A DNA stretch of 64,000 nt from Vibrio cyclitrophicus (GTDB lineage: Bacteria > Pseudomonadota > Gammaproteobacteria > Enterobacterales > Vibrionaceae), in NCBI RefSeq assembly GCF_024347435.1, contig NZ_AP025481.1, positions 744,001 to 808,000 on the forward strand, read 5' to 3'. The notes below the pieces were generated by a model, which was given only the letters and a program-made list of their open reading frames with translations, was not told the DNA's origin and searched no databases. Of the stretch, positions 26,452 through 34,998 are shown piece by piece (position 1 is the stretch's first letter; each line of letters begins with the position of its first letter). A program made the translations under genes and the position numbers.

Positions 26452-26783
26452 TTATCGCTGATCTCAACAACGTCGACTTCAACCGGAAACTCATGGCCTG
26501 AATCAAATACAAGGTAAAACTCAGTGTCAGGATTGGGAAATTCAACGATAGAACGTTTATCTGTCATCTCTTTTGCAATCAAGTTGTCTTCGTAATCGTA
26601 CATCTCAACCGCGTAATCAATCGCTTTACTACCATCAGAGTAACCCGCTTCACAGGCCACGGTTTTGCCTTCGAACCAGCAGCTCATCAGTGGAAAGTGT
26701 GCTTGCGCAGGTAATGCAGCGAAACCAAGCGCCAATGCCAAGCATGGAGTAATTATTAATTTTAGTTTTGTTTTTATTGTCAT
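26448..26783 (-). CDS. Small exported protein of the metal operon
   Basis: The 111-residue protein has a clear signal peptide (MTIKTKLKLIITPCLALALG...PAQA) and a mature part of about 80 residues starting HFPLMSCWFEGKTVACEAGYSDG, with two Cys likely to form a disulfide. It looks like a small beta-sandwich domain. I do not recognise a named family. The start at 26783 has AGGG nine bases upstream; the frame to 26843 adds residues before the signal. It overlaps the DUF6162 gene, and its partners suggest periplasmic metal handling. Confidence 0.7.
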   Translation of the reverse strand: MTIKTKLKLIITPCLALALGFAALPAQAHFPLMSCWFEGKTVACEAGYSDGSKAIDYAVEMYDYEDNLIAKEMTDKRSIVEFPNPDTEFYLVFDSGHEFPVEVDVVEISDK

Positions 26784-26833
26784 GGTTCGTACCCTAGCCA
26801 CAGTGCAAATCCTCAGAAGTAAACTGAGCGATA

Positions 26834-26853
26834 AAGGGCTCAAATGAGCCCTT
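26834..26853 (-). other. Intergenic hairpin in the metal operon
   Basis: AAGGGCTC / GAGCCCTT forms an 8-9 bp stem with a tiny loop in the spacer between the DUF4198 gene and the small exported protein. No T-run follows on the minus strand, so it is probably an RNA processing or partial attenuation point. Confidence 0.5.
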
Positions 26854-26899
26854 AAGTATTTGATTGCTTAATCAGGGAGCTAGCCCCCGATATCACAGA

Positions 26900-27736
26900 T
26901 TATTGAAGCAGAGCTTCGAACGTTAGGTGAACGTTCGCACTTGCTCTATCTGCCAATGGGTTGTCAATCAACTCACCTTTGTAGTTCGCTTTCATTACAT
27001 AACGACCTGCAACCGTTGGAGTGAAAGTGATTTCGCCGTTTTCATTGCTCACAACATCAATCTGTTCTTGATGGTTACGGTAAAGCGTGCCTTCACGAGT
27101 GATCTCCGCTTTTACGTCTTTCTGAATTTCACCGTTGTAGAAAAATTGGAATGTTACTGGTTCACCCTCAATAATGTCCGAAGGGTGTGTTACTGGCTTC
27201 ATTTCAAGAAGTTTGCCTTCGATTTTGAACACTGAATCCGATGGTTTACCAACAGTGATGTAGCTCTCTGCACGAGTGAAACTGGTTCGAGTTACCACGT
27301 CACGTGATTCTTTAGGAAGTACAGAGTCACGTTCAGCCTTGTTCGCTTTAATCCACTTCACGGTATCACGACGGCCAGCTTTGTATTGCGTGTAGTAAGA
27401 AGGCTCGTTGTTAATCGCAACTTTGTGCGTACCTTCTTCTTCAAAATAGAAATCGAAGATTGAACGACGCTTCCCGCGAATAACAAAGTTAGGACGCTCG
27501 CTGCGACCATCAGGCATGATGACATGAGCATTTTCGCTACCAGCAGGCTTATCAAAAACAAACGTACCATGAGACGCAGTAACGTCGAACGTTAGCCAAT
27601 CACCACCTTCTTTAGATACAGTGAAGTGAGATGGCAAAATCCAACGTGGGTGAGCTTGTGCCGTTGTCGTTGCTGCTAGGCCGAATGCCATCACACCCGC
27701 TAGAGCAAGTGCTTTGATTTTTGTCTGTTTCATCAT
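26900..27736 (-). CDS. DUF4198 periplasmic protein
   Basis: The 278-residue exported protein has a signal ending TTTAQA, and its mature part starts HPRWILPSHFTVSKEGGDWLTFDVTASHG, the classic DUF4198 (COG5266) opening with a free N-terminal His. The C-terminal half, EGEPVTFQFFYNGEIQKDVKAEITREGTLYRN and TPTVAGRYVMKANYKG, is an Ig-like domain. COG5266 proteins are found with Ni/Co and iron uptake genes. The His at the mature N-terminus may help bind metal. I start at 27736 because GGAA lies upstream; the frame extends to 27748. Confidence 0.85.
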   Translation of the reverse strand: MMKQTKIKALALAGVMAFGLAATTTAQAHPRWILPSHFTVSKEGGDWLTFDVTASHGTFVFDKPAGSENAHVIMPDGRSERPNFVIRGKRRSIFDFYFEEEGTHKVAINNEPSYYTQYKAGRRDTVKWIKANKAERDSVLPKESRDVVTRTSFTRAESYITVGKPSDSVFKIEGKLLEMKPVTHPSDIIEGEPVTFQFFYNGEIQKDVKAEITREGTLYRNHQEQIDVVSNENGEITFTPTVAGRYVMKANYKGELIDNPLADRASANVHLTFEALLQ

Positions 27737-27835
27737 GTTCAATTCCATTATTTATAATTGTTAGCCGTGTCGCTCTATCTGAGCCTACGATGACGACTGT
27801 TTATTCTGTTCAGCTTGGTTTACTGTTCGCACTTA

Positions 27836-28354
27836 CTAGTTAGCGATGTAGTTCAGAGTAATTTCACCCGTCTCTTCTGTAGCCTTTAACTGATAAGAAG
27901 CGTTTGAATCCGTTAGCGATACTTTTTGACGAAGATAATTACGACCACCGTGTTCACGAACAACTTCGATATGAACCGTGTAATCACCTTGTTCTAAAAC
28001 TTGACCGTCATCGCTTTTACCATCCCAAGCAAAACGATATTTGCCAGCAGGACGCGTTGCCGAAGTCACAGCATCAACCAATTCACGGTCATAACGACCA
28101 ACCTTTCGCCACCAGCTGCGTAAATCTTTAAGCCATTCGTCTTTACCGATCCAAAGCTCAATAGTTTTCACTGACTTTCGTTCACTGTTCTCTACCCAAA
28201 CCGCCACATAAGGGCGTGCGTACATAGAGGTATCGATCTTTGGAAGTTCGAAGCTCACATCAAGTTTTGCCGTATCAGGAATCGCTTGTGCCATACCGAG
28301 ACTTGGCAAAAGAGATAAAGCAAGAAGCGCCTTGCTCCAGTTCATTTTTTTCAT
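27836..28354 (-). CDS. DUF2271 periplasmic protein
   Basis: The 172-residue exported protein has a signal peptide ending MAQA. The mature part matches DUF2271 (COG3656): YVAVWVENSERKSVKTIELWIGKDEWLKDLRSWWRK, DAVTSATRPAGKYRFAWDGKSDDG and YTVHIEVVREHGGRNYLRQKV. Family members are flavin- or iron-linked periplasmic proteins encoded with PepSY proteins, and their role is not settled. It lies between the PepSY and DUF4198 genes in the same operon. The start is ATG at 28354 after AAGG. Confidence 0.85.
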   Translation of the reverse strand: MKKMNWSKALLALSLLPSLGMAQAIPDTAKLDVSFELPKIDTSMYARPYVAVWVENSERKSVKTIELWIGKDEWLKDLRSWWRKVGRYDRELVDAVTSATRPAGKYRFAWDGKSDDGQVLEQGDYTVHIEVVREHGGRNYLRQKVSLTDSNASYQLKATEETGEITLNYIAN

Positions 28355-28426
28355 GTTTAACAACCTTTTAAATCCGTTTAACCTTTCATTCGTTGCTCAA
28401 TCCAATCCATCAATTGAATCAAGCGA

Positions 28427-29056
28427 TTAAGGTACGGCGACAAAATAGATAGCAAGTGAGATTGCAGAGCCAAATACCGTCCATTTGATGGAGGTGTTGA
28501 GTGTTTTTTTCTTAGGTAACAATAAGCACACGCCAGTAAGCACAAAGAAGATCATCAACAGTGCAGTGATATCGATGAACCACTTCCATACTTCACCGCT
28601 GTTGCGTCCCTTGTGTAGGTCGTTCAACAGTGCGATAACGCCGTAATTGGTGATTTCGATTTCTACCATTTCAGACGTCACGTCAACGAACACAGAGGCG
28701 TTGTAGCCTGGTCCTTTGAAGTCCATAGACACTTCGCCGATGAGCAACTCACCGTCTTCAATCTCTGCGTAGATATCTAAACCTGAAGGAACGCCAGATA
28801 AGTTGGCTTCTTTAAACAGAAACGTTTCAAAGGCCGTTTCATCGGCTTTTAATCGTCCTTCTTGTATCATGAATAAATTAGTAGGAAGCGTTAACGTCGA
28901 TCGTTGGATATTGGTTTGCGTTGATTCAAATAACTCAGGCCGGTTCAGGGTGATACCTGTCACTGAAAAGAAAAGAACAACGAACAGAAGCGCCATTGAA
29001 ATATAAACATGAAGTCGACGAGCCCATGATTGAACCGCCCTACTTTTTAACGACAT
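28427..29056 (-). CDS. PepSY-associated TM protein
   Basis: The 209-residue protein has an N-terminal TM helix with the PepSY_TM pattern (WARRLHVYISMALLFVVLFFSVTGITLNRPE), a periplasmic PepSY-like domain, and the second TM pair near the C-terminus, with HKGRNSGEVWKWFIDITALLMIFFVLTGVCLLL. Such proteins are often ferric reductases or their partners in iron uptake (PiuB-like). It is the first gene of the operon that ends with the metal ABC importer, and a Fur-like box lies 41-59 bp upstream. The ATG at 29056 is preferred over a TTG three codons up. Confidence 0.88.
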   Translation of the reverse strand: MSLKSRAVQSWARRLHVYISMALLFVVLFFSVTGITLNRPELFESTQTNIQRSTLTLPTNLFMIQEGRLKADETAFETFLFKEANLSGVPSGLDIYAEIEDGELLIGEVSMDFKGPGYNASVFVDVTSEMVEIEITNYGVIALLNDLHKGRNSGEVWKWFIDITALLMIFFVLTGVCLLLPKKKTLNTSIKWTVFGSAISLAIYFVAVP

Positions 29057-29096
29057 ACAAACCAATACCTATAAATTTTATGGCGACAATTTAGTT

Positions 29097-29115
29097 GATA
29101 ATCATTCGTATTGGC
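29097..29115 (-). promoter_or_regulatory. Fur-like box upstream of the PepSY-metal ABC operon
   Basis: GATAATCATTCGTATTGGC matches 12-13 of 19 positions of the Fur consensus GATAATGATAATCATTATC, with GATAAT and CATT hexamers intact. It is about 41 bp before the PepSY start. It is the weakest of the three boxes. Confidence 0.5.
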
Positions 29116-29470
29116 ATTCAATTTACATTGTTTACGTTTACCGAGCGGTAGAAGAAAATTTACATAACATTACACGGGAAGTAATCGAACTGTATGCATA
29201 TTCTTGCTAACTTGTATTCATGGTGCTTAGTCGCCGTTTAAAGTTCGACAAAAGCTGAAGGTCAACAAGAGCTAAACAGGTGGATTGAGCAACTTTAAGA
29301 CAAAGGACGCAGTGTGCATGGATGAGTACTTACGAGGTTTTGCACTGAGATCACTATAGACATCATTGAGGTGTGTATGTGTTCAGCGATTGATGTGATG
29401 CGGTTTAGAGTAGATTAAACTTATTGATTATAAATTAGGTACAGTTACACAAGTTTAAAAGGATTTTAAA
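29116..29470. other. Intergenic region without a recognised gene
   Basis: This 355-bp AT-rich stretch holds the promoter for the PepSY operon on the left and for the small lipoprotein on the right. A short in-frame string (STKAEGQQELNRWIEQL, ending at about 29298) looks like a C-terminal remnant but has no start, so I call no gene. Confidence 0.4.
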
Positions 29471-29791
29471 ATGCGTATTATTATTTTAGCTTTTGCCATG
29501 TTGGTGACGGCTTGTACCAGCCAAATAGCAAGCAAGCAAGACCGCCTCCAAAAACACATCGGCTCAAACATAACCGATATACAAGCACTGTACCTAACTG
29601 AACGTTCGCGCCCTATCAGTTTTTGGGAATCGCGAAACTATGCTTGGGTTGAGACTAAAAAGCCTTTAGATAATGGCAATACTTTGCACGCCTTTAAAGA
29701 CCCGTATCGTGATTGCACTATAAACTGGATCGCTGATAAAAGTGGTGTGATTCAAAGTGCAATTCCAATCGGTACGATGTGCAATCCTTGA
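29471..29791 (+). CDS. Small lipoprotein of unknown function
   Basis: The 106-residue protein has a lipoprotein signal, MRIIILAFAMLVTAC, with the lipidated Cys near residue 15. The mature part is about 90 residues and has a Cys pair (RDCTINW and MCNP) that could form a disulfide. I recognise no family. The gene is alone between two iron-linked operons on the opposite strand and is followed by a very strong terminator. AAAAGGA sits before its start. Confidence 0.7.
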   Translation: MRIIILAFAMLVTACTSQIASKQDRLQKHIGSNITDIQALYLTERSRPISFWESRNYAWVETKKPLDNGNTLHAFKDPYRDCTINWIADKSGVIQSAIPIGTMCNP

Positions 29792-29877
29792 GCTTAGAAT
29801 GCTCACGCTTAGAACTTAGTTTTCGCTGTTTGCCCTCCCGGACAGTCAAGCGCGCAAAAGTTTAACGCAAGATATCA

Positions 29878-29915
29878 AAAAGGGTGCCATTTGAACGTTC
29901 AAATGGCACCCTTTT
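29878..29915. terminator. Perfect 38-bp palindrome, bidirectional terminator
   Basis: AAAAGGGTGCCATTTGAAC is followed at once by its exact reverse complement (19+19 bp, ending in TTTT). It lies between the lipoprotein (plus) and the TPR gene of the TonB operon (minus) and ends both. Confidence 0.85.
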
Positions 29916-29962
29916 GCTTTTCTCATTTTTATGTACTATCTCTTATCTTCTGTTTACAGCTA

Positions 29963-31141
29963 TTAGACATTTCCATTGTCGGTTACTGTTCGTAGTTGAG
30001 TTAGATATTTAATCCAACCTTTTGCTTCAGAAGAGGGTTCAATGTTATTCGCACGCTTAGCTTGAGCGAGTGCGTTATCTAAGTTTTTCAACTTATACCA
30101 AGAACGCACTTTTGCCAATGCTACGTCGGCCTGTTTATTTTTGTCTTTCACTTTGTCTAAAACAACCAACGCTCGATCATAATAACCCTGCTGAACCAAA
30201 AGCTGAGCTACATTCCAGTGGTATCGAGTGTCTTTTTTAGACGCTAACGTCCACACTTCAATCGCGTTGTCCCACTCTTTCGCTAGCTGCCAGTAAGTTG
30301 CTTGCTCCGCCAGAAGTTGAACATCACTGTTCGCACCATCTAACTTAGCGATCTCTTGAGCAGCACGCTCAGGAATGCCTCGTTTCGCATATAATTGAGC
30401 AAGCAGCCTGCGGTCTGAATCTTTTAGCTCAACACCATGCAGATCAGCCAACGCCAGCGTATTCAATGCATCACGATTACGCTCCAGTCTTAACTGGATA
30501 CCAACAAGCTGACGCCACCAGTTATCTTTCTCTGGTTGAAGTTCAATGAGGCTTTCTAGTGTTGGAATAGACTGTTTCCACTGTTTTAACTGAAGCTGCG
30601 CGCCCAACTTCAACGATAGAGATGACAACTCTACTTTCGAATTGAATTTGTCTCGATTACCAATTGCAACTAGGGTTTTTGACCAGTTTTCAATTTGGTA
30701 TTCAGCTTGGGCAATTCGCATCCACAGTGTGCCTTTCTTTTCCTTTTCTGGCGCTGTTTTCACTAACTCGTAATAGTGCGGAAGTGCTTGTTTGAACTGC
30801 TGATCATTCAGCAACAAATCAGCAAGCATACGCTTCGTTACCCAAGCTTGTTCATCCACCAGTAAATTAGTATCGACGGCATAAGTCAGCTGCTGAATCG
30901 CCTTATCAGTTTTACCATCTTGCCAATAAAACACCCCCAGCATGCGAGCTACATATGCTTTGTCGTATCCTTTAGAAAGCTCTAAACCTGCAAGTACTTC
31001 AATCGCCTGTTTAACCTGTTCATCTTGAGCAAGCTTATGCGCTTTTTGAACACGAATAGCAGTATATTGGGATAGCTCTTGCGCCTGTGTCGTAAGGGGC
31101 AATAATAACAAGCCCATTAATATCCATATCTGTTTCATCAT
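29963..31141 (-). CDS. TPR-repeat periplasmic protein of the TonB2-type cluster
   Basis: The 392-residue exported protein has a signal peptide (MMKQIWILMGLLLLPLTTQA) and then tetratricopeptide-like helices, for example ARMLGVFYWQDGKTDKAIQQLTYAV and ALPHYYELVKTAPEKEKKGTLWMRIAQAEY. It corresponds in position to the last gene of Vibrio TonB2 clusters (VC1543-like). Its start overlaps the TonB stop by 4 bp. The role is probably assembly or coupling of the TonB complex in the periplasm; this is inferred from the operon. Confidence 0.8.
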   Translation of the reverse strand: MMKQIWILMGLLLLPLTTQAQELSQYTAIRVQKAHKLAQDEQVKQAIEVLAGLELSKGYDKAYVARMLGVFYWQDGKTDKAIQQLTYAVDTNLLVDEQAWVTKRMLADLLLNDQQFKQALPHYYELVKTAPEKEKKGTLWMRIAQAEYQIENWSKTLVAIGNRDKFNSKVELSSLSLKLGAQLQLKQWKQSIPTLESLIELQPEKDNWWRQLVGIQLRLERNRDALNTLALADLHGVELKDSDRRLLAQLYAKRGIPERAAQEIAKLDGANSDVQLLAEQATYWQLAKEWDNAIEVWTLASKKDTRYHWNVAQLLVQQGYYDRALVVLDKVKDKNKQADVALAKVRSWYKLKNLDNALAQAKRANNIEPSSEAKGWIKYLTQLRTVTDNGNV

Positions 31142-31758
31142 TTATCCAACTTGAATTCAAAGGTAAATGTTTGACCAAATTGAGGGGTTGATTTTCCATC
31201 CACAACCTTAGGCTGATACTTGTATTTTTTCAGTGCACGTATCGCTTCACGTTCAAACATGCGACGTGGGTTGGCTTCAATCACTTCAATATCGATTGGG
31301 CGTCCTGTTTCATCTATGGTAAACGACAAACTGACAAAACCTTCAGCGCCGCGCTTCAACGCTTTAGCTGGGTAACGAGGTTCTACTCGATACAGAGGCA
31401 TTGCCTGTTGGTTCGACCCAAAATCAGAAAATGTCGGTGCGTTAATCGCTAGGCCGTCAATCGATGTATTCAAATCCAATGAAGGCAGCGAAGACATCGA
31501 ATTCAGAGGCGTAACTTCAGCCTGTGACTGAGACGTTTGCGCTTCCGGTGGTGGCTCTGGCATTTCTGGTTTTTCAGGGATTGCGCGTTGTCGTCTTTGG
31601 ACTTCTTGTTCTTGTTCCACCATTACCATGTTGAAACTTAACGTCTCGCTATCGTCTGGTGAACGTTGATGGCCATTGTCGACCATCCAGGCCATAAAAG
31701 AAAACAGAGCTAAGCCCAATGCACCCGCTAACGGTAAAGCAAGAAATAGGCGAATCAT
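31138..31758 (-). CDS. tonB: TonB protein, short TonB2-type
   Basis: The 206-residue TonB has an N-terminal TM segment (MIRLFLALPLAGALGLALFSFMAW), a short Pro/Glu-rich spacer with EKPEMPEPPPEA, and a C-terminal energy-transfer domain: YRVEPRYPAKALKRGAEGFVSLSFTIDETGRP and FEREAIRALKKYKYQPK. The short spacer is typical of the TonB2 group. It would couple the inner-membrane proton gradient to the receptor at 35060-37156. The exact class (TonB2 or TonB3) cannot be fixed without a phylogeny. Confidence 0.93.
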   Translation of the reverse strand: MIRLFLALPLAGALGLALFSFMAWMVDNGHQRSPDDSETLSFNMVMVEQEQEVQRRQRAIPEKPEMPEPPPEAQTSQSQAEVTPLNSMSSLPSLDLNTSIDGLAINAPTFSDFGSNQQAMPLYRVEPRYPAKALKRGAEGFVSLSFTIDETGRPIDIEVIEANPRRMFEREAIRALKKYKYQPKVVDGKSTPQFGQTFTFEFKLDK

Positions 31759-31777
31759 TTATGAAGATCCTCCAAGA

Positions 31778-32182
31778 TCATCGCTTATCAGCAGCAAGCG
31801 CAATGTTTTTAACACCTGCACCTTTCGCGGCATCCATCACTTTAACAACAGTACCGTTGTAAGCGTGTTCATCCGCTTGAATAACCAAAGAAGCATCAGG
31901 TTGTTCTAGCAACAAGTGCTCTAACGTCGCTTGTACACGTTCAACATCAACGACACGCTTATCAATGAAAATGTCATTTGCAGATGTAATCGCGACAAAG
32001 ATGCCCGCATCCTTTTGGCTAACTACGTTAGAAGCTTGTGGGCGATTGACTTCTACCCCTGATTCACGAACAAATGAACTGGTCACAATAAAGAAAATAA
32101 GCATGATAAAGACAATATCAAGCATCGAAGTAAGGTCTATTTGAGCCTCTTCGTTTTTAGAATGACGTCGACCGAGTCTCAT
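31778..32182 (-). CDS. exbD: ExbD-family biopolymer transport protein
   Basis: The 134-residue protein has one N-terminal TM helix with the key Asp (DLTSMLDIVFIMLIFFIVTS) and a C-terminal periplasmic domain (SLVIQADEHAYNGTVVKVMDAAKGAGV), the ExbD/TolR signature. It forms the proton channel with ExbB and passes energy to TonB. It lies 19 bp before tonB and overlaps exbB by 4 bp. Confidence 0.93.
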   Translation of the reverse strand: MRLGRRHSKNEEAQIDLTSMLDIVFIMLIFFIVTSSFVRESGVEVNRPQASNVVSQKDAGIFVAITSANDIFIDKRVVDVERVQATLEHLLLEQPDASLVIQADEHAYNGTVVKVMDAAKGAGVKNIALAADKR

Positions 32183-32739
32183 CGTTGACTCCTTAAAGAT
32201 TTTTCTAATTTTAATTCTAAGCGGTTACACACTTTCGCTAAACGTGCATGGACAAACATGCCCGCTAATGCAGCAACCATACCTGCCATGGTTGGCAGCG
32301 TTGCTAACGAGATACCTGAAGCCATCAATTTAGGGTCACTGCTGCCTTGTGTCGCCATAACATCAAAAACAGAGATCATACCGGTTACAGTGCCTAGCAA
32401 ACCCAACATTGGACAAATAGCGACTAACAGCTTAATAAAATTCAAGTTTTGGTTAAGCAAGATACTCGCTTGCCCTAACCAACCTTCACGAATGGCTTTG
32501 GCATGCCAAGAAGAGTGATCTTCTCTTTCATGCCATTTCGCTATCCAAGCTTGGCGTTGCTTAGGAAAGTAGAACGCAAGATAAAGCACACGTTCAACCA
32601 CAAGCACCCAATACACTAGGACAACAGCCGCTAGCCACCACAAGACGAAACCGCCCTGCTCCATAAAGCTTGATAAAGACAGCAGCCAGTCACTCGTTAA
32701 CCAACTCGCTGGTAATAGAGAACCCGACAAAATATCCAT
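32179..32739 (-). CDS. exbB: ExbB-family proton channel protein
   Basis: The 186-residue membrane protein has three TM helices of the MotA/TolQ/ExbB family. The conserved C-terminal pair is LLVAICPMLGLLGTVTGMISVFD and ISLATLPTMAGMVAALAGMF. It is shorter than E. coli ExbB, as usual for the second exbB of TonB2 clusters. It shares one base with the stop of the long exbB-like gene upstream and overlaps exbD. Confidence 0.92.
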   Translation of the reverse strand: MDILSGSLLPASWLTSDWLLSLSSFMEQGGFVLWWLAAVVLVYWVLVVERVLYLAFYFPKQRQAWIAKWHEREDHSSWHAKAIREGWLGQASILLNQNLNFIKLLVAICPMLGLLGTVTGMISVFDVMATQGSSDPKLMASGISLATLPTMAGMVAALAGMFVHARLAKVCNRLELKLEKSLRSQR

Positions 32740-34115
32740 TACGCAGCAGTCCCAACTGGTGAAACAACAGCGTTTGATTCAACGGTCTTTTCAGCCTGCT
32801 CAGCAACAAGACCAATACCTTGTTTCTCAAGAATATTACGAATGTTTTCCGCTTGACTGCTAAGAATGTTGTGTGCCAATAGAAGAGGCATTGCAGCAAC
32901 CAGACCAAGTACCGTAGTTACAAGCGCCATCGAAATACCACCCGCCATTACTTTAGGGTCGCCATTACCAAACTGTGTGATCACTTGGAATGTTTCGATC
33001 ATACCCGTTACTGTACCTAGAAGGCCCAACATTGGTGCTAATGCTGCCAATAGTTTAAGCATTGATAGGCCTTTCTCTAAATGAGTCTGCTCATCAACAA
33101 CCGCTTCTAAAAGTCGCAACTCTAACGCTTCTACCGTTTGGTTTTGCTCTTTGTTGTAAACTGCAAGAACACGACCTAGAGGGTTGTCACCCGCTTGCTC
33201 TGGGTTCTTAAGTTGAGCGCGAATTTTCTGGCGAGCGATAACCAAAGAAATACCTCGAACCAATGCGATGATTAAACCAATTGCCAGCAGGCCAAGAATC
33301 ACTTTACCAACCACACCACCCGCTTGTAGACGGTCAGTTAGGCTTGGCGTCAGTGCTAATTGCTCGAGCATGAACCCGCGAGAAGGATCGACAACGACAT
33401 TAGATATGTCACCATTCGCAAGTGAAGAAAGTGATGCTAACGTTGGACCATTTGATGGCTGTTTCAGATACGCAATTGCATCTTCACGCTGAGTGTTCCA
33501 GCTAACATAGCCTTGGTCTGTCACTAAGCCAATTGAACCTAAACGATAAGCGTCGACAGACTGTGTGTTGCCTTCGCCATTGATGAATGCAATTTGAGAT
33601 TTGCTAAGCTCTGAGCTTGCTTGGATCTGTTCCACCATGCTCATCCACAAACCAGAAAGTTGTGGCATTGATGGCAGGGATTTAGCATCGATAATTTGGT
33701 CAACGGTCGCTGTGTGCTCAGCGCGATCAACGCTATTTACTGTTGAACTAAGCTCTGCACCTAGTTCTTTCGCGTTTTGACGAACGACACCGAACAACTC
33801 ACCAAGGCTACCCGTTTCTAAACGCAATTTTTCTTCTAAACGAGCAAGCTTGTTTTCGTTGTCGCTGAAGGTTTGAGTAAGAACGTCTGTCGCATTTTGA
33901 ACCGATGTACGTTTCGCTTCAAGCTCCGCTTTGATCGCTTTAAGTTCTTGTTCAGTCTTTTTAAAGTCAGCTTCACGAACTACGTTGTGAGAAGCTTGAG
34001 TACGGTTCTCTGATTTTGCTTTGTTAACGAGCTGAGCCGTTGAGTCGGAAGCTGAGAAAGCAGAAAATGAAAGTGACGTAATGCAAAGCAATGCTGCTAA
34101 TGGTTTTAAGTTCAT
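32739..34115 (-). CDS. ttpC: TtpC-like long ExbB-family protein
   Basis: The 458-residue protein has a signal sequence and a long N-terminal periplasmic part with coiled-coil heptads (about 45-115, LKAIKAELEAKR...). The last 200 residues are a MotA/TolQ/ExbB unit: LLAALAPMLGLLGTVTGMIETFQ and GGISMALVTTVLGLVAAMPLLL. This is the architecture of Vibrio TtpC, an extra protein needed for TonB2-type function. One-base overlaps join it to the genes on both sides. The symbol is by architecture. Confidence 0.88.
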   Translation of the reverse strand: MNLKPLAALLCITSLSFSAFSASDSTAQLVNKAKSENRTQASHNVVREADFKKTEQELKAIKAELEAKRTSVQNATDVLTQTFSDNENKLARLEEKLRLETGSLGELFGVVRQNAKELGAELSSTVNSVDRAEHTATVDQIIDAKSLPSMPQLSGLWMSMVEQIQASSELSKSQIAFINGEGNTQSVDAYRLGSIGLVTDQGYVSWNTQREDAIAYLKQPSNGPTLASLSSLANGDISNVVVDPSRGFMLEQLALTPSLTDRLQAGGVVGKVILGLLAIGLIIALVRGISLVIARQKIRAQLKNPEQAGDNPLGRVLAVYNKEQNQTVEALELRLLEAVVDEQTHLEKGLSMLKLLAALAPMLGLLGTVTGMIETFQVITQFGNGDPKVMAGGISMALVTTVLGLVAAMPLLLAHNILSSQAENIRNILEKQGIGLVAEQAEKTVESNAVVSPVGTAA

Positions 34116-34894
34116 TACTTAACCTCCGCAACAGTTAAAGAAACAGGTAAAGTAATCAAGCTTGGGGCTGCTTGTTGGCTAGCAATATCATACGCTTTAT
34201 CGAGCTCAGATTTCATAGAAGAATCAAGTTCTTGCCACTGAGCATCTGTTTGATTCCAAGCCCAGTACTGGCTGCCATTTAGGTTACGAGCAACCAAAGA
34301 GATACGACCTAAGTGCAGAACATCTGCCTCGATCGTTTTATCACTCGCCAATGCGACACGACCTTGGTACACACCAAGCTTGATGCCGTAGTCCATCTCG
34401 ATTTGGTATGCCTCTAGGATGCGACGGTATTTCTCTGCATCACTGACATCAGCACGAGTCATCATTGCTTGTAGCTTTTCAACTCTTTCTAGACGCTGCT
34501 CTTTCTTAATCGGAATATCTTGCTCGACTAACTGTTGAAGGCCATCGATCATTTGATACATCAAAGGTACAACACCTTGACGTGTGTATTTGATTTCGTC
34601 GATCTGCGCTTCAATGCTCTGAGCTTCTTTGTTTTGGCTATCAACCAATGCTGCAAGATGGTCGTGATAGATTTCTAGATTCTTCACTTCTTCTTGCAGA
34701 CGCTCAATCTCAGCTTGCAGCATCAAGGTCGCTTGCGAACTTTTATCAATAACCTTTTGGCTCGAAGCCGACGCGTTATTGGTCTTATTTTGAATTGATT
34801 GAGCTTGATCCAAGCTGTTTGCCATAGAAGACGTTGCAACCAAACTGATGGCAAGTGCTAGGCTAGTTTTTAAAAGATTCATAATTGTAGTCAT
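34115..34894 (-). CDS. DUF3450 coiled-coil periplasmic protein of the TonB cluster
   Basis: The 259-residue exported protein has a signal (LALAISLVATSSMA), then a long coiled coil at residues 30-110 (ASSQKVIDKSSQATLMLQAE, LQEEVKNLEIYHDHLAAL) and a globular end (YGIKLGVYQGRVALASDKTIEADVLHLGRISLVARNLNGSQ). It is the DUF3450 family member that opens Vibrio TonB2 clusters (VC1548-like). A Fur-like box lies 33 bp upstream of its start. It may contact TtpC, since the N-terminus of TtpC is also coiled. The role is inferred from context. Confidence 0.85.
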   Translation of the reverse strand: MTTIMNLLKTSLALAISLVATSSMANSLDQAQSIQNKTNNASASSQKVIDKSSQATLMLQAEIERLQEEVKNLEIYHDHLAALVDSQNKEAQSIEAQIDEIKYTRQGVVPLMYQMIDGLQQLVEQDIPIKKEQRLERVEKLQAMMTRADVSDAEKYRRILEAYQIEMDYGIKLGVYQGRVALASDKTIEADVLHLGRISLVARNLNGSQYWAWNQTDAQWQELDSSMKSELDKAYDIASQQAAPSLITLPVSLTVAEVK

Positions 34895-34926
34895 TTACTA
34901 TAGAAGAAGGTCAAATGAGTTTTATT

Positions 34927-34945
34927 GATAAGCAGTCTCATTATC
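34927..34945 (-). promoter_or_regulatory. Fur-like box upstream of the TonB2-type operon
   Basis: GATAAGCAGTCTCATTATC matches 14-15 of 19 positions of the Fur consensus and keeps both outer arms, GATAA and TTATC. It lies 33 bp before the DUF3450 start. Confidence 0.65.
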
Positions 34946-34998
34946 ATTAAAAGTCACTCACATTACTAGGGATATTTTACGAAATAGCAGAATCACGA

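Noticed and set aside
29200..29330. Possible pseudogene fragment (STKAEGQQELNRWIEQL)
   Set aside because: The in-frame stretch is under 20 codons with no start, and I cannot name a parent gene.
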